A stretch of DNA of 64,000 nucleotides from Tardiphaga sp. P9-11 (GTDB taxonomy: Bacteria; Pseudomonadota; Alphaproteobacteria; Rhizobiales; Xanthobacteraceae), in contig NZ_NPKQ01000001.1 in NCBI RefSeq assembly GCF_008329525.1, positions 186,001 through 250,000 of the forward strand, read 5' to 3'. The notes beneath the pieces are model-generated. The model had not been told where the DNA came from, did not search any database, and saw nothing but the letters and a program-made list of their open reading frames with translations. Of the stretch, positions 47,854-57,989 are shown in pieces (positions within the stretch are counted from its first letter, which is position 1; each line of letters starts with the position of its first letter). A program made the position numbers and the translations under genes.

Positions 47854-48240
47854 ATGCCGTTCGCCTATTGGAGCATTCTGATTGCTGCACTGCTGCCGCT
47901 GATCATTATTGGCTATGCCAAAGCGGGATCCCGCGACAACAGCACGCCGCGCGACAGTGCCGAGAGCCTTTCAGGCGCCAAGCGTCGCGCTTATGCCGCA
48001 CACCAGAACGCCTTCGAGAGCTTCCCGTTCTACGCCGTCTCGGTCATCGCAGCGCTGAACTTCGGCGCGTCGGCGACAACCGTGAGCGTGCTGGCCGCGC
48101 TCTATCTCGCGTTTCGGATCGCGCACGCGCTACTGTACATCGCGGATAAATCATCGCTGCGCTCTGCCGCCTATGCCGGCGGGCTTTTCGCGAATATCGC
48201 GATCTTCCTGTCACCAGCGCTGAAGATCAACTTTTTCTAG
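47854..48240 (+). CDS. MAPEG-family membrane protein
   Basis: 128-residue protein with four helices (about residues 5-25, 55-78, 82-100 and 108-125). The conserved AAHQNAFESFPFYAVSVI is the MAPEG signature (AxxNxxExFP). Eukaryotic members are glutathione-dependent enzymes; bacterial members are mostly of unknown function. The ATG 47854 has GGGGG six bases upstream; a longer ORF to 47788 includes no conserved sequence. Converges with the ABC gene. Confidence 0.85.
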   Translation: MPFAYWSILIAALLPLIIIGYAKAGSRDNSTPRDSAESLSGAKRRAYAAHQNAFESFPFYAVSVIAALNFGASATTVSVLAALYLAFRIAHALLYIADKSSLRSAAYAGGLFANIAIFLSPALKINFF

Positions 48241-48253
48241 TTCCAAGTACAGA

Positions 48254-50245
48254 TCACGCCGCGCTCCTGGCCGGCTTGCGATGGCGCAGGAAGCGACCGA
48301 GCAGGCGACGCTTGCCGCTGCGCGGGATGAGATCGATATCGCTGACCAGCTTGGCGCCGCCCTTGCGGCGTTCCAGCACGATCTTGCGGCTGTGGAAGGC
48401 TTCAAGCTCGACCCGATGCGCGACAGATACCACCGTGGCGTTGGGCAGCTCCCTGGTGAGCAGCTCCATCATCTTGTCCTGGCTCTTCGCGTCCAGCGCC
48501 GAGGTCGCTTCGTCCAGCACAATGATATCAGGGCGGTGTAAAAACAGGCGCGCAAAAGCGAGCCGCTGCTTCTCGCCGCCGGACAGTGTCTGGTCCCACG
48601 GCGCATCCTCCTCGATCTTCTCCTTGAGATGGCCAAGCCCAACCTTGTCGAGCGCCTCGCCGATCTGCTCGACGGTCCAGTCCTCCGACGCCGCGGGATA
48701 GGCGGCTGCGCGGCGCAGGGTGCCTGACGGCACGTAGGGCTTCTGCGGCAGCATGAACAACCGCCGGTCCGGATGGAAATTGACACTGCCACCGCCCCAT
48801 GGCCACAGGCCGGCGATGGCGCGCACCAGCGTGCTTTTGCCGGTGCCGGATTCACCAGCCACAAGCAGACGCTCGCCGGGCCCGATCTTCACTTCGGCAT
48901 CGCCGACCACCGCGGTGCCGTCATCGAGCGTAACGGACAAATTATGCAGGCTCAGCATGGTCTCGTCAGTGGTCTCGCCGCGCTTGATGCGGCCGATGCC
49001 GTCGCCGAGTTCGGCGCGTTCGAGACCGTCCAGCGACATCATCAGCGAGGCGACACGGCGTGCGCAGGCATTCCAGTCGGCGAGGCGCGGATAGTTGTCG
49101 ACCAGCCAGCCGAATGCGCTTTGCACGATGGTGAAGGCCGACGCCGCCTGCATGACCTGACCGAGCGACATGCTGCCGTCGAGAAATTTCGGCGCACACA
49201 GCAGCAGCGGTACGACGGGTGCGATCAGGCTCGAGCCCTGCGAGACCAGTGTGGTGCGCATATGCTGGCCGGCGAGGCGCGCCCATTGCCTGAGAACGTG
49301 GCCAAAGGTCTTGTCGATACCGTTGCGCTCTTCCTCTTCGCCGCCCAGCAGCGCGATACTCTCGCCATTCTCGCGCACACGGGTAAGCGCATAGCGATAC
49401 TCGGCCTCGGCCTGGTTCTTGTCCTCGGAGATCTGCACGAAGCGGCGGCCGATCACCATGATCGAACCGGATGCAATGGCGGCATAGATGATCGCGGCAA
49501 TGACGAGGAAGCCCGGAATCGTGATTGTGCTGCCACCCATCGAGAGCGTCATTGCGCCGCCGATGGTCCACAGCACGATGATGAAGGTGGTGGCGGAGAG
49601 AAATGCGGCGATAACGCCGGAGACGAAGTCGACGGGCGAGTCGGTCGCGATGCGCAGATCCTCGGCGATCCGGTATTCGGGATTCTGGTGATCGCCGCCG
49701 ACGAGATTGAGTTGATAGTAACGGCCATTGGTGAGCCAGCGCGACACGACCGAATTGGTCAGCCATGCGCGCCAGCGACGCTGGATGCCCATGCGGCCAT
49801 AGACCTGCGCGACACCAAGGAGCACGCTGCCGATCGCCAGTGGAAAAAACACGCCGGTGAGATGAAACACGCTGGCCGCATCACGTTTCTCGATGGCATC
49901 GAAGATCGCGCGATTCCAGACATTGATGCCGTATTGAAACGCAACATTGCCAACGATCAATAGCACGAGCCCGATCGAGAACATCCAGGCGAGTCTGTCG
50001 CCCGACTTGCCCCAGAAACCGCGCGCGCTGATCCAGAACCGCGTCAGCAGATAATCCTTGCGCGCCTGCTCGGCCTCTTCCGGCGTGAGGTCAGGATCGG
50101 GCTCTACCACTTCGGGCGGCGGCGGCTCGATATGCTCGCCGACCTCGTCAACAACCCCGATGATCGGCCCCTTCACATCAGGCGCGTCGGAAGTGGACTT
50201 GGGATCGGGTTCGGGCCTGGAATCGTTGACAGAATGCTTGTTCAT
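48254..50245 (-). CDS. BclA/YddA-like ABC transporter (BacA-type membrane domain fused to ATPase)
   Basis: 663-residue half-transporter. A Pro/acid N-terminal cytoplasmic stretch (1-65) precedes an SbmA/BacA-like membrane domain (about 70-400; FWGKSGDRLAWMFSIGLVLL, SRWLTNGRYYQLNL, NPEYRIAEDLRIATDSPVDF). A C-terminal nucleotide-binding domain (about 430-660) has Walker A GESGTGKST, signature LSGGEKQRLAFA and Walker B IIVLDEATSALD. Domain order matches BclA of Bradyrhizobium, a peptide importer needed in legume nodules, and YddA/Rv1819c of others. I infer uptake of peptides or bleomycin-like compounds; not proof of symbiosis. All catalytic motifs are intact. Confidence 0.88.
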   Translation of the reverse strand: MNKHSVNDSRPEPDPKSTSDAPDVKGPIIGVVDEVGEHIEPPPPEVVEPDPDLTPEEAEQARKDYLLTRFWISARGFWGKSGDRLAWMFSIGLVLLIVGNVAFQYGINVWNRAIFDAIEKRDAASVFHLTGVFFPLAIGSVLLGVAQVYGRMGIQRRWRAWLTNSVVSRWLTNGRYYQLNLVGGDHQNPEYRIAEDLRIATDSPVDFVSGVIAAFLSATTFIIVLWTIGGAMTLSMGGSTITIPGFLVIAAIIYAAIASGSIMVIGRRFVQISEDKNQAEAEYRYALTRVRENGESIALLGGEEEERNGIDKTFGHVLRQWARLAGQHMRTTLVSQGSSLIAPVVPLLLCAPKFLDGSMSLGQVMQAASAFTIVQSAFGWLVDNYPRLADWNACARRVASLMMSLDGLERAELGDGIGRIKRGETTDETMLSLHNLSVTLDDGTAVVGDAEVKIGPGERLLVAGESGTGKSTLVRAIAGLWPWGGGSVNFHPDRRLFMLPQKPYVPSGTLRRAAAYPAASEDWTVEQIGEALDKVGLGHLKEKIEEDAPWDQTLSGGEKQRLAFARLFLHRPDIIVLDEATSALDAKSQDKMMELLTRELPNATVVSVAHRVELEAFHSRKIVLERRKGGAKLVSDIDLIPRSGKRRLLGRFLRHRKPARSAA

Positions 50246-50295
50246 AGCGCGATAACGCCAAGAAAATCAGAAGGTTCCTTCGAGTTCCCGACGAC

Positions 50296-52425
50296 TCAGA
50301 CGGCCTCGCGCTGGGCCTTCCGCCAGGTGCCGACCTTGGTGAGTACCCGCGACAATTGCTCGATCGAATAGGGCTTCTGTAGCAGCTCGAATCCGAAGGT
50401 GCCGTTCTGCGCCAAAACATGACTGTAGCCGGAGGTCAGCACCACCGGCAGGTCCGGATAGAGCTTTCGTATCTCCTGCGCCAGTTCGATGCCTGTCATT
50501 CCAGGCATCACCACATCGGAGAACACGACGTCATAACGCGCGGCATGACGGGCGAGTTCGGCGAGCGCTTCCTGCGCGTTCGGCCGCAACACCGTGGTGT
50601 AGCCAAGCTCGCTCAGTGCATCGGTCGCGAAAGTACCGACATCGCGATTGTCTTCCACGACCAGCACCGACATGCCGTGGCCATCGACGACGGGCGCTTC
50701 GCTCGCCGACAGCGCCGGCGCGGTGCGGGCACCAGAGACGCGCGGCAGATAGAGCGTGAAAGTGCTGCCCTTGCCGACTTCGCTGGCGACTACGACCTCG
50801 CCACCGGATTGTTTGGCAAAGCCAAATACCTGCGAAAGCCCGAGGCCTGTGCCCTGCCCGACTTCCTTTGTCGTATAGAATGGCTCGAAGATGTGCTCGA
50901 ACTGATCGGCGGGAATACCGGTGCCGGTGTCGGATACTGAGATCGCCACATAGCCGTCAGACCTCAGGGCGAGCGCAACGGGGATTAGCTCTGCCGCGCG
51001 GACAACGATCGTCAGCCGCCCCTCACCCGCCATGGCATCGCGCGCGTTAACCGCGATGTTGATCAACGCGGTTTCGAACTGACCGATATCGGCATCCACG
51101 AACAATGCCTCATCGGGCACATGGGTCATAATCTCGATCGGCGCTCCCGTCAGCGTACCGATAATCTCGCTCACCGAATGCACACATTGGCCCACGTCGA
51201 ACACTTCAGGCCTCAGTGTCTGGCGCCGCGCAAAAGCCAGCAATTGCGCCGTCAGCTTGGCGGCGCGATTCACGGTTTCGGAGATCGCTGCAATGTAGCG
51301 GGCACGACGATCCGGCGAGAGATCGGGCCGTTGCAGCAAATCGACTGACGAACGGATCACGGTCAGCAAATTGTTGAAGTCATGTGCGACGCCACCGGTC
51401 AACTGGCCGAGCGCTTCCAGCCGCTGGCCATGTTTCAGCGCTTCTTCGGCCTCGCGCCGTTTCATCGCTTCGAAATTGAGCCGGCGGGTGCGACGGATCG
51501 CGAATACCAGCAACAGGAACAGCAGTGCCGTCGCAGGAACGCCGAAGATCAGATGATAGCTGATGGTGCGCAGCCAGCGCGCACGGATCGCTGAAGTTTC
51601 AAGACCTGCCGCGACATAGACCGGATAGCCCGCGAGCTGCTGATAGCCGATACGGCGCTCAACATTGTCGCCGGGCGAGACAAGCGTGACCAGCCCTCCA
51701 GCAGGATGGGTCGACAGCGTGCGGCCCACGGGCCCCTTGGGATCGAACCGCACCTCACGGTCGAGCTGCGGATAACGTGCCAGGATCGAACCATCGGTGA
51801 GACCAAGCGCAAAGAAGCTCCCAGCATCGTGGCCGATGCGCGCATAGAAGCGATCGAAGTATTCCGGAAAGACAGAGGCCTGCACCACGCCCGTGAAGCT
51901 GCCATCGGCCGAGACCCGCCTGCGGCTCACGCCAAAGAACGGCGCGCCCTGATAGGGCGGGCGCGGCAACAATGATTGACCGATGAACGTGCCGGCATCA
52001 CCTGCGATATGGGCCCTGTAGTAATCGCGATCAGAAAAATCGAGACTGGGCAGCGCCAGATTCAGACTGTTGACCAGCGCGCGGCCCCTGTTGTCGAACA
52101 CCCAGACCGATTTCAGTTGCGGCAGCGCATCGGTCAGTTGCTTCAGCCGGGCGCCCATCTGCTCCGACTGGGCACGCAGCTCGTCGTCGGATTTTCCGCG
52201 CACGATTTCGTTCATTTCGGACAGGCTGCGGTCGATGGTCTCGAACACTTTCAACGCGTGTTCATGCGCCACATCGAGCGCGCGCTCGATCTCGCGGTCG
52301 GCGATCTCGCGCGTGGACACCCACGACGTCGCCGCCGCAAACACAAACAGTGCAAGCGGAAGGGCCAGCGACGCAGCCATCATCCATTGCAGCGTTCTCA
52401 GTGAATTCTGGTGTTCGGTCTTCAC
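50296..52425 (-). CDS. Hybrid sensor histidine kinase with response-regulator domain
   Basis: 709-residue hybrid kinase. A transmembrane helix (15-34) and a second (290-310) bound a periplasmic sensor domain of about 255 residues (PDC/dCache type; LDFSDRDYYRAHIAGDAGTFIGQSLL). Then a HisKA with H348 in GQLTGGVAHDFNNLL, an HATPase (NARDAMAG N-box, SDTGTGIP G1, GQGTGLGLSQV G2) and a receiver domain 585-700 with phospho-acceptor D637 (FSDVVMPGMTG). The PDC domain suggests an extracellular small-molecule ligand. Target regulator unknown. It sits between a terminator and the BclA-like gene. Confidence 0.9.
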   Translation of the reverse strand: MKTEHQNSLRTLQWMMAASLALPLALFVFAAATSWVSTREIADREIERALDVAHEHALKVFETIDRSLSEMNEIVRGKSDDELRAQSEQMGARLKQLTDALPQLKSVWVFDNRGRALVNSLNLALPSLDFSDRDYYRAHIAGDAGTFIGQSLLPRPPYQGAPFFGVSRRRVSADGSFTGVVQASVFPEYFDRFYARIGHDAGSFFALGLTDGSILARYPQLDREVRFDPKGPVGRTLSTHPAGGLVTLVSPGDNVERRIGYQQLAGYPVYVAAGLETSAIRARWLRTISYHLIFGVPATALLFLLLVFAIRRTRRLNFEAMKRREAEEALKHGQRLEALGQLTGGVAHDFNNLLTVIRSSVDLLQRPDLSPDRRARYIAAISETVNRAAKLTAQLLAFARRQTLRPEVFDVGQCVHSVSEIIGTLTGAPIEIMTHVPDEALFVDADIGQFETALINIAVNARDAMAGEGRLTIVVRAAELIPVALALRSDGYVAISVSDTGTGIPADQFEHIFEPFYTTKEVGQGTGLGLSQVFGFAKQSGGEVVVASEVGKGSTFTLYLPRVSGARTAPALSASEAPVVDGHGMSVLVVEDNRDVGTFATDALSELGYTTVLRPNAQEALAELARHAARYDVVFSDVVMPGMTGIELAQEIRKLYPDLPVVLTSGYSHVLAQNGTFGFELLQKPYSIEQLSRVLTKVGTWRKAQREAV

Positions 52426-52493
52426 GGCACCCGCCCGACTCCCTGCAGTCTAGCGCAAGGGCGGTATCTGACCAACCGCTTCCGGGCAGGAAG

Positions 52494-52514
52494 CCCGGCC
52501 CGCACAGGGCCGGG
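52494..52514 (-). terminator. GC hairpin after the ABC importer operon
   Basis: Stem CCCGGCCC / GGGCCGGG with loop GCACA. It lies just after the permease stop on the minus strand, with CTTCCTGCC following; an overlapping CCGGGC / GCCCGG stem competes. Probable but not canonical terminator. Confidence 0.5.
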
Positions 52515-52530
52515 TGGAGGGCGTGTGGCC

Positions 52531-53304
52531 CTAGCCGGCTGCGCTCATCTGCGAGCGGAAGGCCCATTTGGTGAAATGCTGTTCGATCCCCGCGAATACC
52601 GCATACATGAGCACGCCTTCGAAGGCGAGCAGCAGCAAGGCGGCATAGACATTCGCCATGCGGAAACTGGCTCCCTCCAAGGCGATCAGGTAGCCGAGTC
52701 CCGCATTGGCGCCGAGCGTCTCCGACACCACGGTGCCGACGAAAGCCAGCGTGATCGCGATCTTCAGGGAGCCGAAGAAATATGGCAGCGCACGCGGAAT
52801 GCCGACCTTGAGCATGATGTCGAGTTTGCCGGCGCCGAGCGCCCGCAGCACGTCCTCGAGTTCGGGCTCGGTGGTCGCCAGACCGGTGGCGATATTGACC
52901 ACGATGGGGAAGAACGAGATCAGAAACGCCGTGACGATCGCCGGCACTTCGCCGATGCCGAACCACAGGATCAGCAGCGGCACGATGGCGACCTTGGGGA
53001 TGGTGTTGAAGCCGATCATCACGGGATAGAGCCCGCGATAGATCGCCCGCGACCAGCCCACGACGAGACCGAGAATGATGCCGAAGCCAACAGCCAGCGC
53101 AAATCCGACCATCGTCACCCAGAGCGTGACCCACGAATGATAGAGGAACACCTTCCAGAGTTTGAACATCGCCGCAAAGGCTGCCGATGGCGGCTGCAGC
53201 ACCGACGTGTTGACCTTGAAAACAATGCAGGCCAGTTCCCAGATCAGGAAAATGGCGATGGTGAAAATCCAGGGCGAGAGCTTTTCGAGGGTTCGCGGGT
53301 TCAT
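52531..53304 (-). CDS. ABC transporter permease, SsuC/TauC-like
   Basis: 257-residue inner-membrane permease with about six helices. The EAA-like coupling loop is LRALGAGKLDIMLKVGIPRALPYFFGSLK, ending the ABC-type motif EA---G---------I-LP. The pattern LVVGWSRAIYRGLYPVMIGFNTIPKVAIVPLLILWFG is typical of nitrate/sulfonate/taurine importers. It overlaps the ATPase gene by 4 nt (ATGA). The third gene of an importer operon. Substrate not determined; sulfonate, taurine, nitrate or thiamine precursors are possible. Confidence 0.87.
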   Translation of the reverse strand: MNPRTLEKLSPWIFTIAIFLIWELACIVFKVNTSVLQPPSAAFAAMFKLWKVFLYHSWVTLWVTMVGFALAVGFGIILGLVVGWSRAIYRGLYPVMIGFNTIPKVAIVPLLILWFGIGEVPAIVTAFLISFFPIVVNIATGLATTEPELEDVLRALGAGKLDIMLKVGIPRALPYFFGSLKIAITLAFVGTVVSETLGANAGLGYLIALEGASFRMANVYAALLLLAFEGVLMYAVFAGIEQHFTKWAFRSQMSAAG

Positions 53305-54089
53305 GACTGGCGCACCTGTGCGATCTTCATGCGCAGCTCCATCACGATGTCGCCGAAATCCTTTTCATAGGTGACCTGCAGATCGCGCGGACGGGCGAAC
53401 GGGACTGACTTGATCTGGACGATGTGACCCGGGCGCGCGCTCATGACATAGATCTTGTCGGCGAGGAACGCGGCTTCGCGCAGATCGTGCGTCACCAGGA
53501 TCACGGTGAAGCCGAGCCGCTGCCACAGATCGCGCAACACGCACCACAGCTCTTCGCGCGTGAACGCATCGAGCGCGGCAAAGGGCTCGTCGAGCATCAG
53601 CAGCGCCGGCTCGTGGATCAGCGAACGGCACAGCGAGACGCGCTGCTGCATGCCGCCGGACAATTCCCAGGGATAGCGATCACCGAAACCGGCGAGACCG
53701 ACCGTTGCCAGCAATTGCTCGGCCTTGGCGCGGAACTCGGCTTTCCTGGAACGAAACTGCGAACGATAGGGTTCGACGATCTCCAGCGGCAGCAGGACGT
53801 TGTCGATGACCTTGCGCCACGGCAGCATATTGGCGTTCTGGAACGCCATGCCGGCCATCTTGACCGGACCTTTCACTTCCTTGCCGTCGATGGCGATGGT
53901 GCCGGCGGTCGGCTTGTGTAGGCCCGTCACAAGCCGCATCAGGGTGGATTTGCCACAGCCGGAGGGGCCGACCACCGCGACGAATTCGCCGCGCTGGACT
54001 TTGAGCGTCGCATCCTGAAGCGCGACAATGTCACCCGAGGCGCCACGGTACTTCAGCGTGACGCCGTCGATATCTACGAACGCTTCCAT
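53301..54089 (-). CDS. ABC transporter ATP-binding protein, SsuB/TauB-like
   Basis: 262-residue ATPase. Walker A is VGPSGCGKSTL, Q-loop in FQNANMLPW, signature LSGGMQQRVSLCR, Walker B ALLMLDEPFAALD and switch His in VTHDLREAAFLADKI. LPWRKVIDNVLLPLEI is typical of nitrate/sulfonate/taurine importers. Its stop overlaps the permease start. Energy-coupling subunit of the importer, transcribed after the substrate-binding gene. Confidence 0.92.
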   Translation of the reverse strand: MEAFVDIDGVTLKYRGASGDIVALQDATLKVQRGEFVAVVGPSGCGKSTLMRLVTGLHKPTAGTIAIDGKEVKGPVKMAGMAFQNANMLPWRKVIDNVLLPLEIVEPYRSQFRSRKAEFRAKAEQLLATVGLAGFGDRYPWELSGGMQQRVSLCRSLIHEPALLMLDEPFAALDAFTREELWCVLRDLWQRLGFTVILVTHDLREAAFLADKIYVMSARPGHIVQIKSVPFARPRDLQVTYEKDFGDIVMELRMKIAQVRQS

Positions 54090-54119
54090 GCGCGACGACC
54101 TGGCCTTCTGTCGTTACGC

Positions 54120-55136
54120 TTAGAACTTGCGCGCGTCGGCCGGAGGCAGATATTCCGACGTGAACAGATCCCCCGCCTTCGGCTTTGGATTCTTGAACTC
54201 GTAGGTGACGGCGATCTGATCGATGGCATCACTCATGCGCTTCTCGTCGATACCGCCGACGCCATTGGCTTTCACCCACGGGGTCACGAAATTGTCCTTC
54301 AGCGACATCTTGAGGCGAGCGAGTTCGATCTTTTCGTCGGCGGTCTCGTTGCGCTTCATCACCGACTTGATGGCGTTGTCGGGATCCTTGATGGTGTCGA
54401 TGATGCCCTTGACGGTCGCGCGCACGAAGCCAGCCACAATCTTGGGATTGGCCTTGGCGAATTCGGGGTTCACCATGATGGCATTGCCATAAAGCACGAT
54501 GCCGTAATCCGACATCAGCATCACCTTGATGTCCTTCTCGGCAATGCCCTTGGACATCAGGTTGAAGTAGGACGAGAACGAGAAGCCGGTGATGGCATCG
54601 ACCTTGCCGTCGGCGAGCATCGGCTCGCGCACCGGGAAGCCGACATTCTCGATCTTCACCTTGCTGTCGTCGATTTTGTTCTCTTTGACGAAGGCCTTCC
54701 ACTGCGCGAAGGCGCCATCCGGCGCCGGTGCGCCCAAAATCTTACCCTCGAGGTCCTTCGGCGAATTGATGCCCGACTTCGCAATGCTAACGATGGAGAA
54801 CGGCGGCTTGTCGTAGACCATCAAGACGCCCTTGACGTCCTTGTCCGGGTTCTGGTCGCGGAAGCGCGCCAGCGAATTGATGTCGAAGAAACCGATCGGA
54901 TAAGTGCCCGCCGCGACCCGTGCGATGCCGGCCACCGAGCCTGGACCGGAGTCGATGGTCACGTTGAGGCCTTCGGCCTTGTAGTAGCCCTTGTCGAGCG
55001 CAACGAAATAGGGCGCGGACGGACCTTCGAATTTCCAGTCGAGCGCGAATTTGACATCGGTGTCGGCGCTCGCAGACATCGCAGACGCCAATAACGCTGC
55101 AGCCGCCACGACGCTCAAACCCATCTGACGAAACAT
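54120..55136 (-). CDS. ABC transporter substrate-binding protein, NMT1/SsuA-like
   Basis: 338-residue periplasmic binding protein. The signal peptide is MFRQMGLSVVAAAALLASAMSASA (1-24). The NMT1 domain follows: KFALDWKFEGPSAPYFVALDKGYYKAEGLNVTID, FSIVSIAKSGINSPKDLEGKILG and KVDAITGFSFSS. Related proteins bind sulfonates, taurine or pyrimidine precursors; the substrate is not clear. First gene of the importer operon, 30 bp before the ATPase. The C-terminal ending LPPADARKF is normal. Confidence 0.88.
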   Translation of the reverse strand: MFRQMGLSVVAAAALLASAMSASADTDVKFALDWKFEGPSAPYFVALDKGYYKAEGLNVTIDSGPGSVAGIARVAAGTYPIGFFDINSLARFRDQNPDKDVKGVLMVYDKPPFSIVSIAKSGINSPKDLEGKILGAPAPDGAFAQWKAFVKENKIDDSKVKIENVGFPVREPMLADGKVDAITGFSFSSYFNLMSKGIAEKDIKVMLMSDYGIVLYGNAIMVNPEFAKANPKIVAGFVRATVKGIIDTIKDPDNAIKSVMKRNETADEKIELARLKMSLKDNFVTPWVKANGVGGIDEKRMSDAIDQIAVTYEFKNPKPKAGDLFTSEYLPPADARKF

Positions 55137-55274
55137 GAAAACTCCCCCTGATCAATTATCAGGCAAAGGCTAGCACAGCCCGTGCCAACCTTGGCGAGTC
55201 CGATTTCAACGAGAAATAGCGCGGGAGTGGCGAGGGATCGGAATTCGGCGAGGCAATCTGATTAAATCATGGGC

Positions 55275-55310
55275 AAAAAAGAACACCGGCCTGCTTGAGC
55301 AGACCGGTGT
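55275..55310 (-). terminator. Rho-independent terminator of sdhCDAB
   Basis: On the minus strand, stem ACACCGG / CCGGTGT with inner CTGCT / AGCAG pairs, followed by TTCTTTTTTG. It lies 31 bp after the sdhB stop. The remaining 55137-55274 shows no gene. Confidence 0.88.
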
Positions 55311-55340
55311 CCTGATTGGCAGATCCAGACCAGAGGAACG

Positions 55341-56123
55341 TCAGACCTGACGTTCGACCATCTTCATCTTCAGCTCGGCGATGGCTTCGGAGGGGTTGAG
55401 ACCCTTCGGGCACGCCTTGGCGCAGTTCATGATGGTGTGGCAGCGATAGAGCCGGAACGGATCTTCGAGATTGTCGAGACGCTCGCCGGTGGCTTCGTCG
55501 CGGGAATCCTTGACCCAGCGGGTCGCCTGAAGAAGCGCAGCCGGACCGAGGAAGCGGTCGCTATTCCACCAGTAGCTCGGGCAGGACGTCGAACAGCAGG
55601 CGCACAGGATGCATTCGTACAGACCGTCGAGCTTTTCGCGGTCAGAGTGGCTCTGCTTCCATTCCTTCTGCGGGGTCGGCGTGGTGGTCTTCAGCCACGG
55701 CTCGATCGACGCATACTGGGCGTAGAAGTTGGTCAGATCCGGCACCAGGTCCTTCACGACCGGCTGATGCGGCAGCGGATTGACCTTGATGGCGCCGTCG
55801 TCGACTTCGTCCATCGCGCGAGTGCAGGCCAGCGTGTTCTGGCCATCGATGTTCATGGCACAGGAGCCGCAGACACCTTCACGGCAAGAGCGGCGGAAGG
55901 TCAGCGTCGGATCGATGTTGTTCTTGATCCAGATCAGACCATCGAGAACCATCGGACCGCAGTCGTTGGTGTCGATGTGATAGGTGTCGACCGACGGGTT
56001 TTTGCCGTCATCCGGATTCCAGCGATAGACGCGGAATTCGCGCGTCTGCGTGGCACCGGCCGGCTTCGGCCATTCCTTGCCGCCGGTGATCTTTGAATTC
56101 TTCGGAAGTGCGAACTCAGCCAT
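55341..56123 (-). CDS. sdhB: Succinate dehydrogenase iron-sulfur subunit
   Basis: 260-residue SdhB of complex II, membrane-associated on the cytoplasmic side. The [2Fe-2S] motif is [21 protein letters not shown]. [4Fe-4S] and [3Fe-4S] ligands are in [16 protein letters not shown] and [14 protein letters not shown]. Last gene of the sdhCDAB operon, 24 bp after sdhA. It passes electrons from SdhA to quinone through SdhCD. Confidence 0.97.
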   Translation of the reverse strand: MAEFALPKNSKITGGKEWPKPAGATQTREFRVYRWNPDDGKNPSVDTYHIDTNDCGPMVLDGLIWIKNNIDPTLTFRRSCREGVCGSCAMNIDGQNTLACTRAMDEVDDGAIKVNPLPHQPVVKDLVPDLTNFYAQYASIEPWLKTTTPTPQKEWKQSHSDREKLDGLYECILCACCSTSCPSYWWNSDRFLGPAALLQATRWVKDSRDEATGERLDNLEDPFRLYRCHTIMNCAKACPKGLNPSEAIAELKMKMVERQV

Positions 56124-56147
56124 TCTCTCAAGCCTTCGCTGTCATCA

Positions 56148-57986
56148 TTAGTACACGCGCGCTTTGGGCACGATGTACTGAACGTCGTTGGTCATCGTGT
56201 AATCATGAACCGGGCGATAATCGATGGTGGTCTTGCCACCGCCGTCGATCCACGCCAGCGTGTGCTTCATCCAGTTCTTGTCGTCGCGATCCGAGAAGTC
56301 CTCGCGCGCGTGGGCGCCGCGGCTCTCGGTGCGGTTCGCAGCCGAGTCCATGGTGACGATCGCCTGCGTGATCAGATTGTCGAATTCCAGGGTCTCGATC
56401 AGATCCGAATTCCACACCAGCGAGCGATCGGACACGGCGATATCGCCGATGCCGCCATACACCTTGTGGATCAGCTCCTTGCCTTCGTTCAGCACCTCAC
56501 CGGTGCGGAACACGGCGCAGTTGGTCTGCATCACGTGCTGCATATTTTCGCGGATCTTCGCGGTGGTCGTGCCACCCTTCGCGTAACGATAATGATCGAG
56601 GCGGCTCAGTGCCTTCTCGGCCGAATTCGCCGGCAAATCAGGCTGTTTGCCATTCGGCGTCAGCTTCTCGGCGCAGCGCAGCGCGGCCGCACGACCGAAC
56701 ACCACGAGATCGATCAGCGAGTTGGAACCGAGACGATTGGCGCCGTGCACCGAGACGCAGGCTGCTTCGCCAACGGCCATCAGGCCCTGTACCACCGCAT
56801 TGTCGTCGCCGTCCTTCTTGGTGACGACTTCGCCATGATAGTTGGTCGGGATGCCGCCCATGTTGTAGTGCACCGTCGGAACGATCGGGATCGGCTCCTT
56901 GGTGACATCGACGCCGGCGAAAATGCGCGCCGAGTCGGAGATGCCCGGCAGACGTTCGGCCAGTACCTTCGGGTCGAGATGGTCGAGATGAAGGAAGATA
57001 TGATCCTTCTTCTTGCCGACACCGCGGCCTTCGCGGATTTCGATGGTCATGGCGCGCGAAACGACGTCGCGCGAGGCGAGATCCTTGGCCGACGGTGCGT
57101 AGCGCTCCATGAAGCGCTCGCCTTCGGCGTTAACGAGGTAACCGCCTTCGCCACGCGCGCCTTCAGTGACGAGGCAGCCCGAACCGTAGATGCCGGTCGG
57201 ATGGAACTGAACGAATTCCATGTCCTGCAGAGGAAGGCCCGCGCGCAACGCCATGCCGCCACCATCACCGGTGCAGGTATGCGCAGAGGTGCAGGAGGCG
57301 TAAGCGCGGCCATAGCCGCCGGTGGCGAGAATGACGGTCTGTGCCTTGAAGCGATGCAACGTGCCATCATCGAGCTTGAGCGCGATGACGCCGCGGCAGA
57401 CGTTCTGATCGTCCATGATCAGATCGATGGCGAAGTATTCGATGAAGAACTCGGCCGAGTGGCGCAGCGCCTGGCCGTACATCGTGTGCAGCATGGCGTG
57501 ACCGGTGCGGTCGGCAGCCGCGCAGGTGCGCTGCGCCTGGCCCTTGCCGTAGTCCATGGTCATACCGCCGAACGGGCGCTGATAGATCTTGCCGTCTTCG
57601 GTGCGCGAGAATGGCACGCCCCAGTGTTCGAGCTCATAAACGGCGTCGGGCGCGTTGCGCACCATGTATTCGATCGAGTCCTGATCGCCGAGCCAGTCCG
57701 ATCCCTTGACGGTGTCGTACATGTGCCAGCGCCAGTTATCCTCGTGCATGTTGCCGAGTGAGGCGGAGATGCCGCCCTGAGCTGCAACCGTATGCGAACG
57801 GGTCGGGAACACCTTGGTGATGCAGGCGGTGCGCAAACCCGCCTCGCCGCAGCCGACCGTCGCACGCAGTCCGGCACCGCCGGCGCCAACGACAACGACG
57901 TCATAGGTGTGATCTTCGATGGGATAGGCGTGGCTGTTGGTGGCAGGGCCGCCAACGCCGTTCGCGCCAGTGCCGTTCACGGCCAT
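56148..57986 (-). CDS. sdhA: Succinate dehydrogenase flavoprotein subunit
   Basis: 612-residue SdhA with covalently bound FAD. The FAD attachment region is [16 protein letters not shown], and the Rossmann motif [15 protein letters not shown] lies near residue 30. [20 protein letters not shown] and [19 protein letters not shown] are active-site and flavin signatures. It catalyses succinate to fumarate in the TCA cycle. The N-terminus has a short Gly/Asn-rich lead ([14 protein letters not shown]). sdhD ends 3 bp upstream. Confidence 0.97.
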   Translation of the reverse strand: MAVNGTGANGVGGPATNSHAYPIEDHTYDVVVVGAGGAGLRATVGCGEAGLRTACITKVFPTRSHTVAAQGGISASLGNMHEDNWRWHMYDTVKGSDWLGDQDSIEYMVRNAPDAVYELEHWGVPFSRTEDGKIYQRPFGGMTMDYGKGQAQRTCAAADRTGHAMLHTMYGQALRHSAEFFIEYFAIDLIMDDQNVCRGVIALKLDDGTLHRFKAQTVILATGGYGRAYASCTSAHTCTGDGGGMALRAGLPLQDMEFVQFHPTGIYGSGCLVTEGARGEGGYLVNAEGERFMERYAPSAKDLASRDVVSRAMTIEIREGRGVGKKKDHIFLHLDHLDPKVLAERLPGISDSARIFAGVDVTKEPIPIVPTVHYNMGGIPTNYHGEVVTKKDGDDNAVVQGLMAVGEAACVSVHGANRLGSNSLIDLVVFGRAAALRCAEKLTPNGKQPDLPANSAEKALSRLDHYRYAKGGTTTAKIRENMQHVMQTNCAVFRTGEVLNEGKELIHKVYGGIGDIAVSDRSLVWNSDLIETLEFDNLITQAIVTMDSAANRTESRGAHAREDFSDRDDKNWMKHTLAWIDGGGKTTIDYRPVHDYTMTNDVQYIVPKARVY

Positions 57987-57989
57987 GCG

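Noticed and set aside
56205-57761. Open frame of about 518 codons on + strand across sdhA
   Set aside because: Mirror of the SdhA frame; sdhA is unmistakable by its FAD motifs. High GC keeps antisense frames open.
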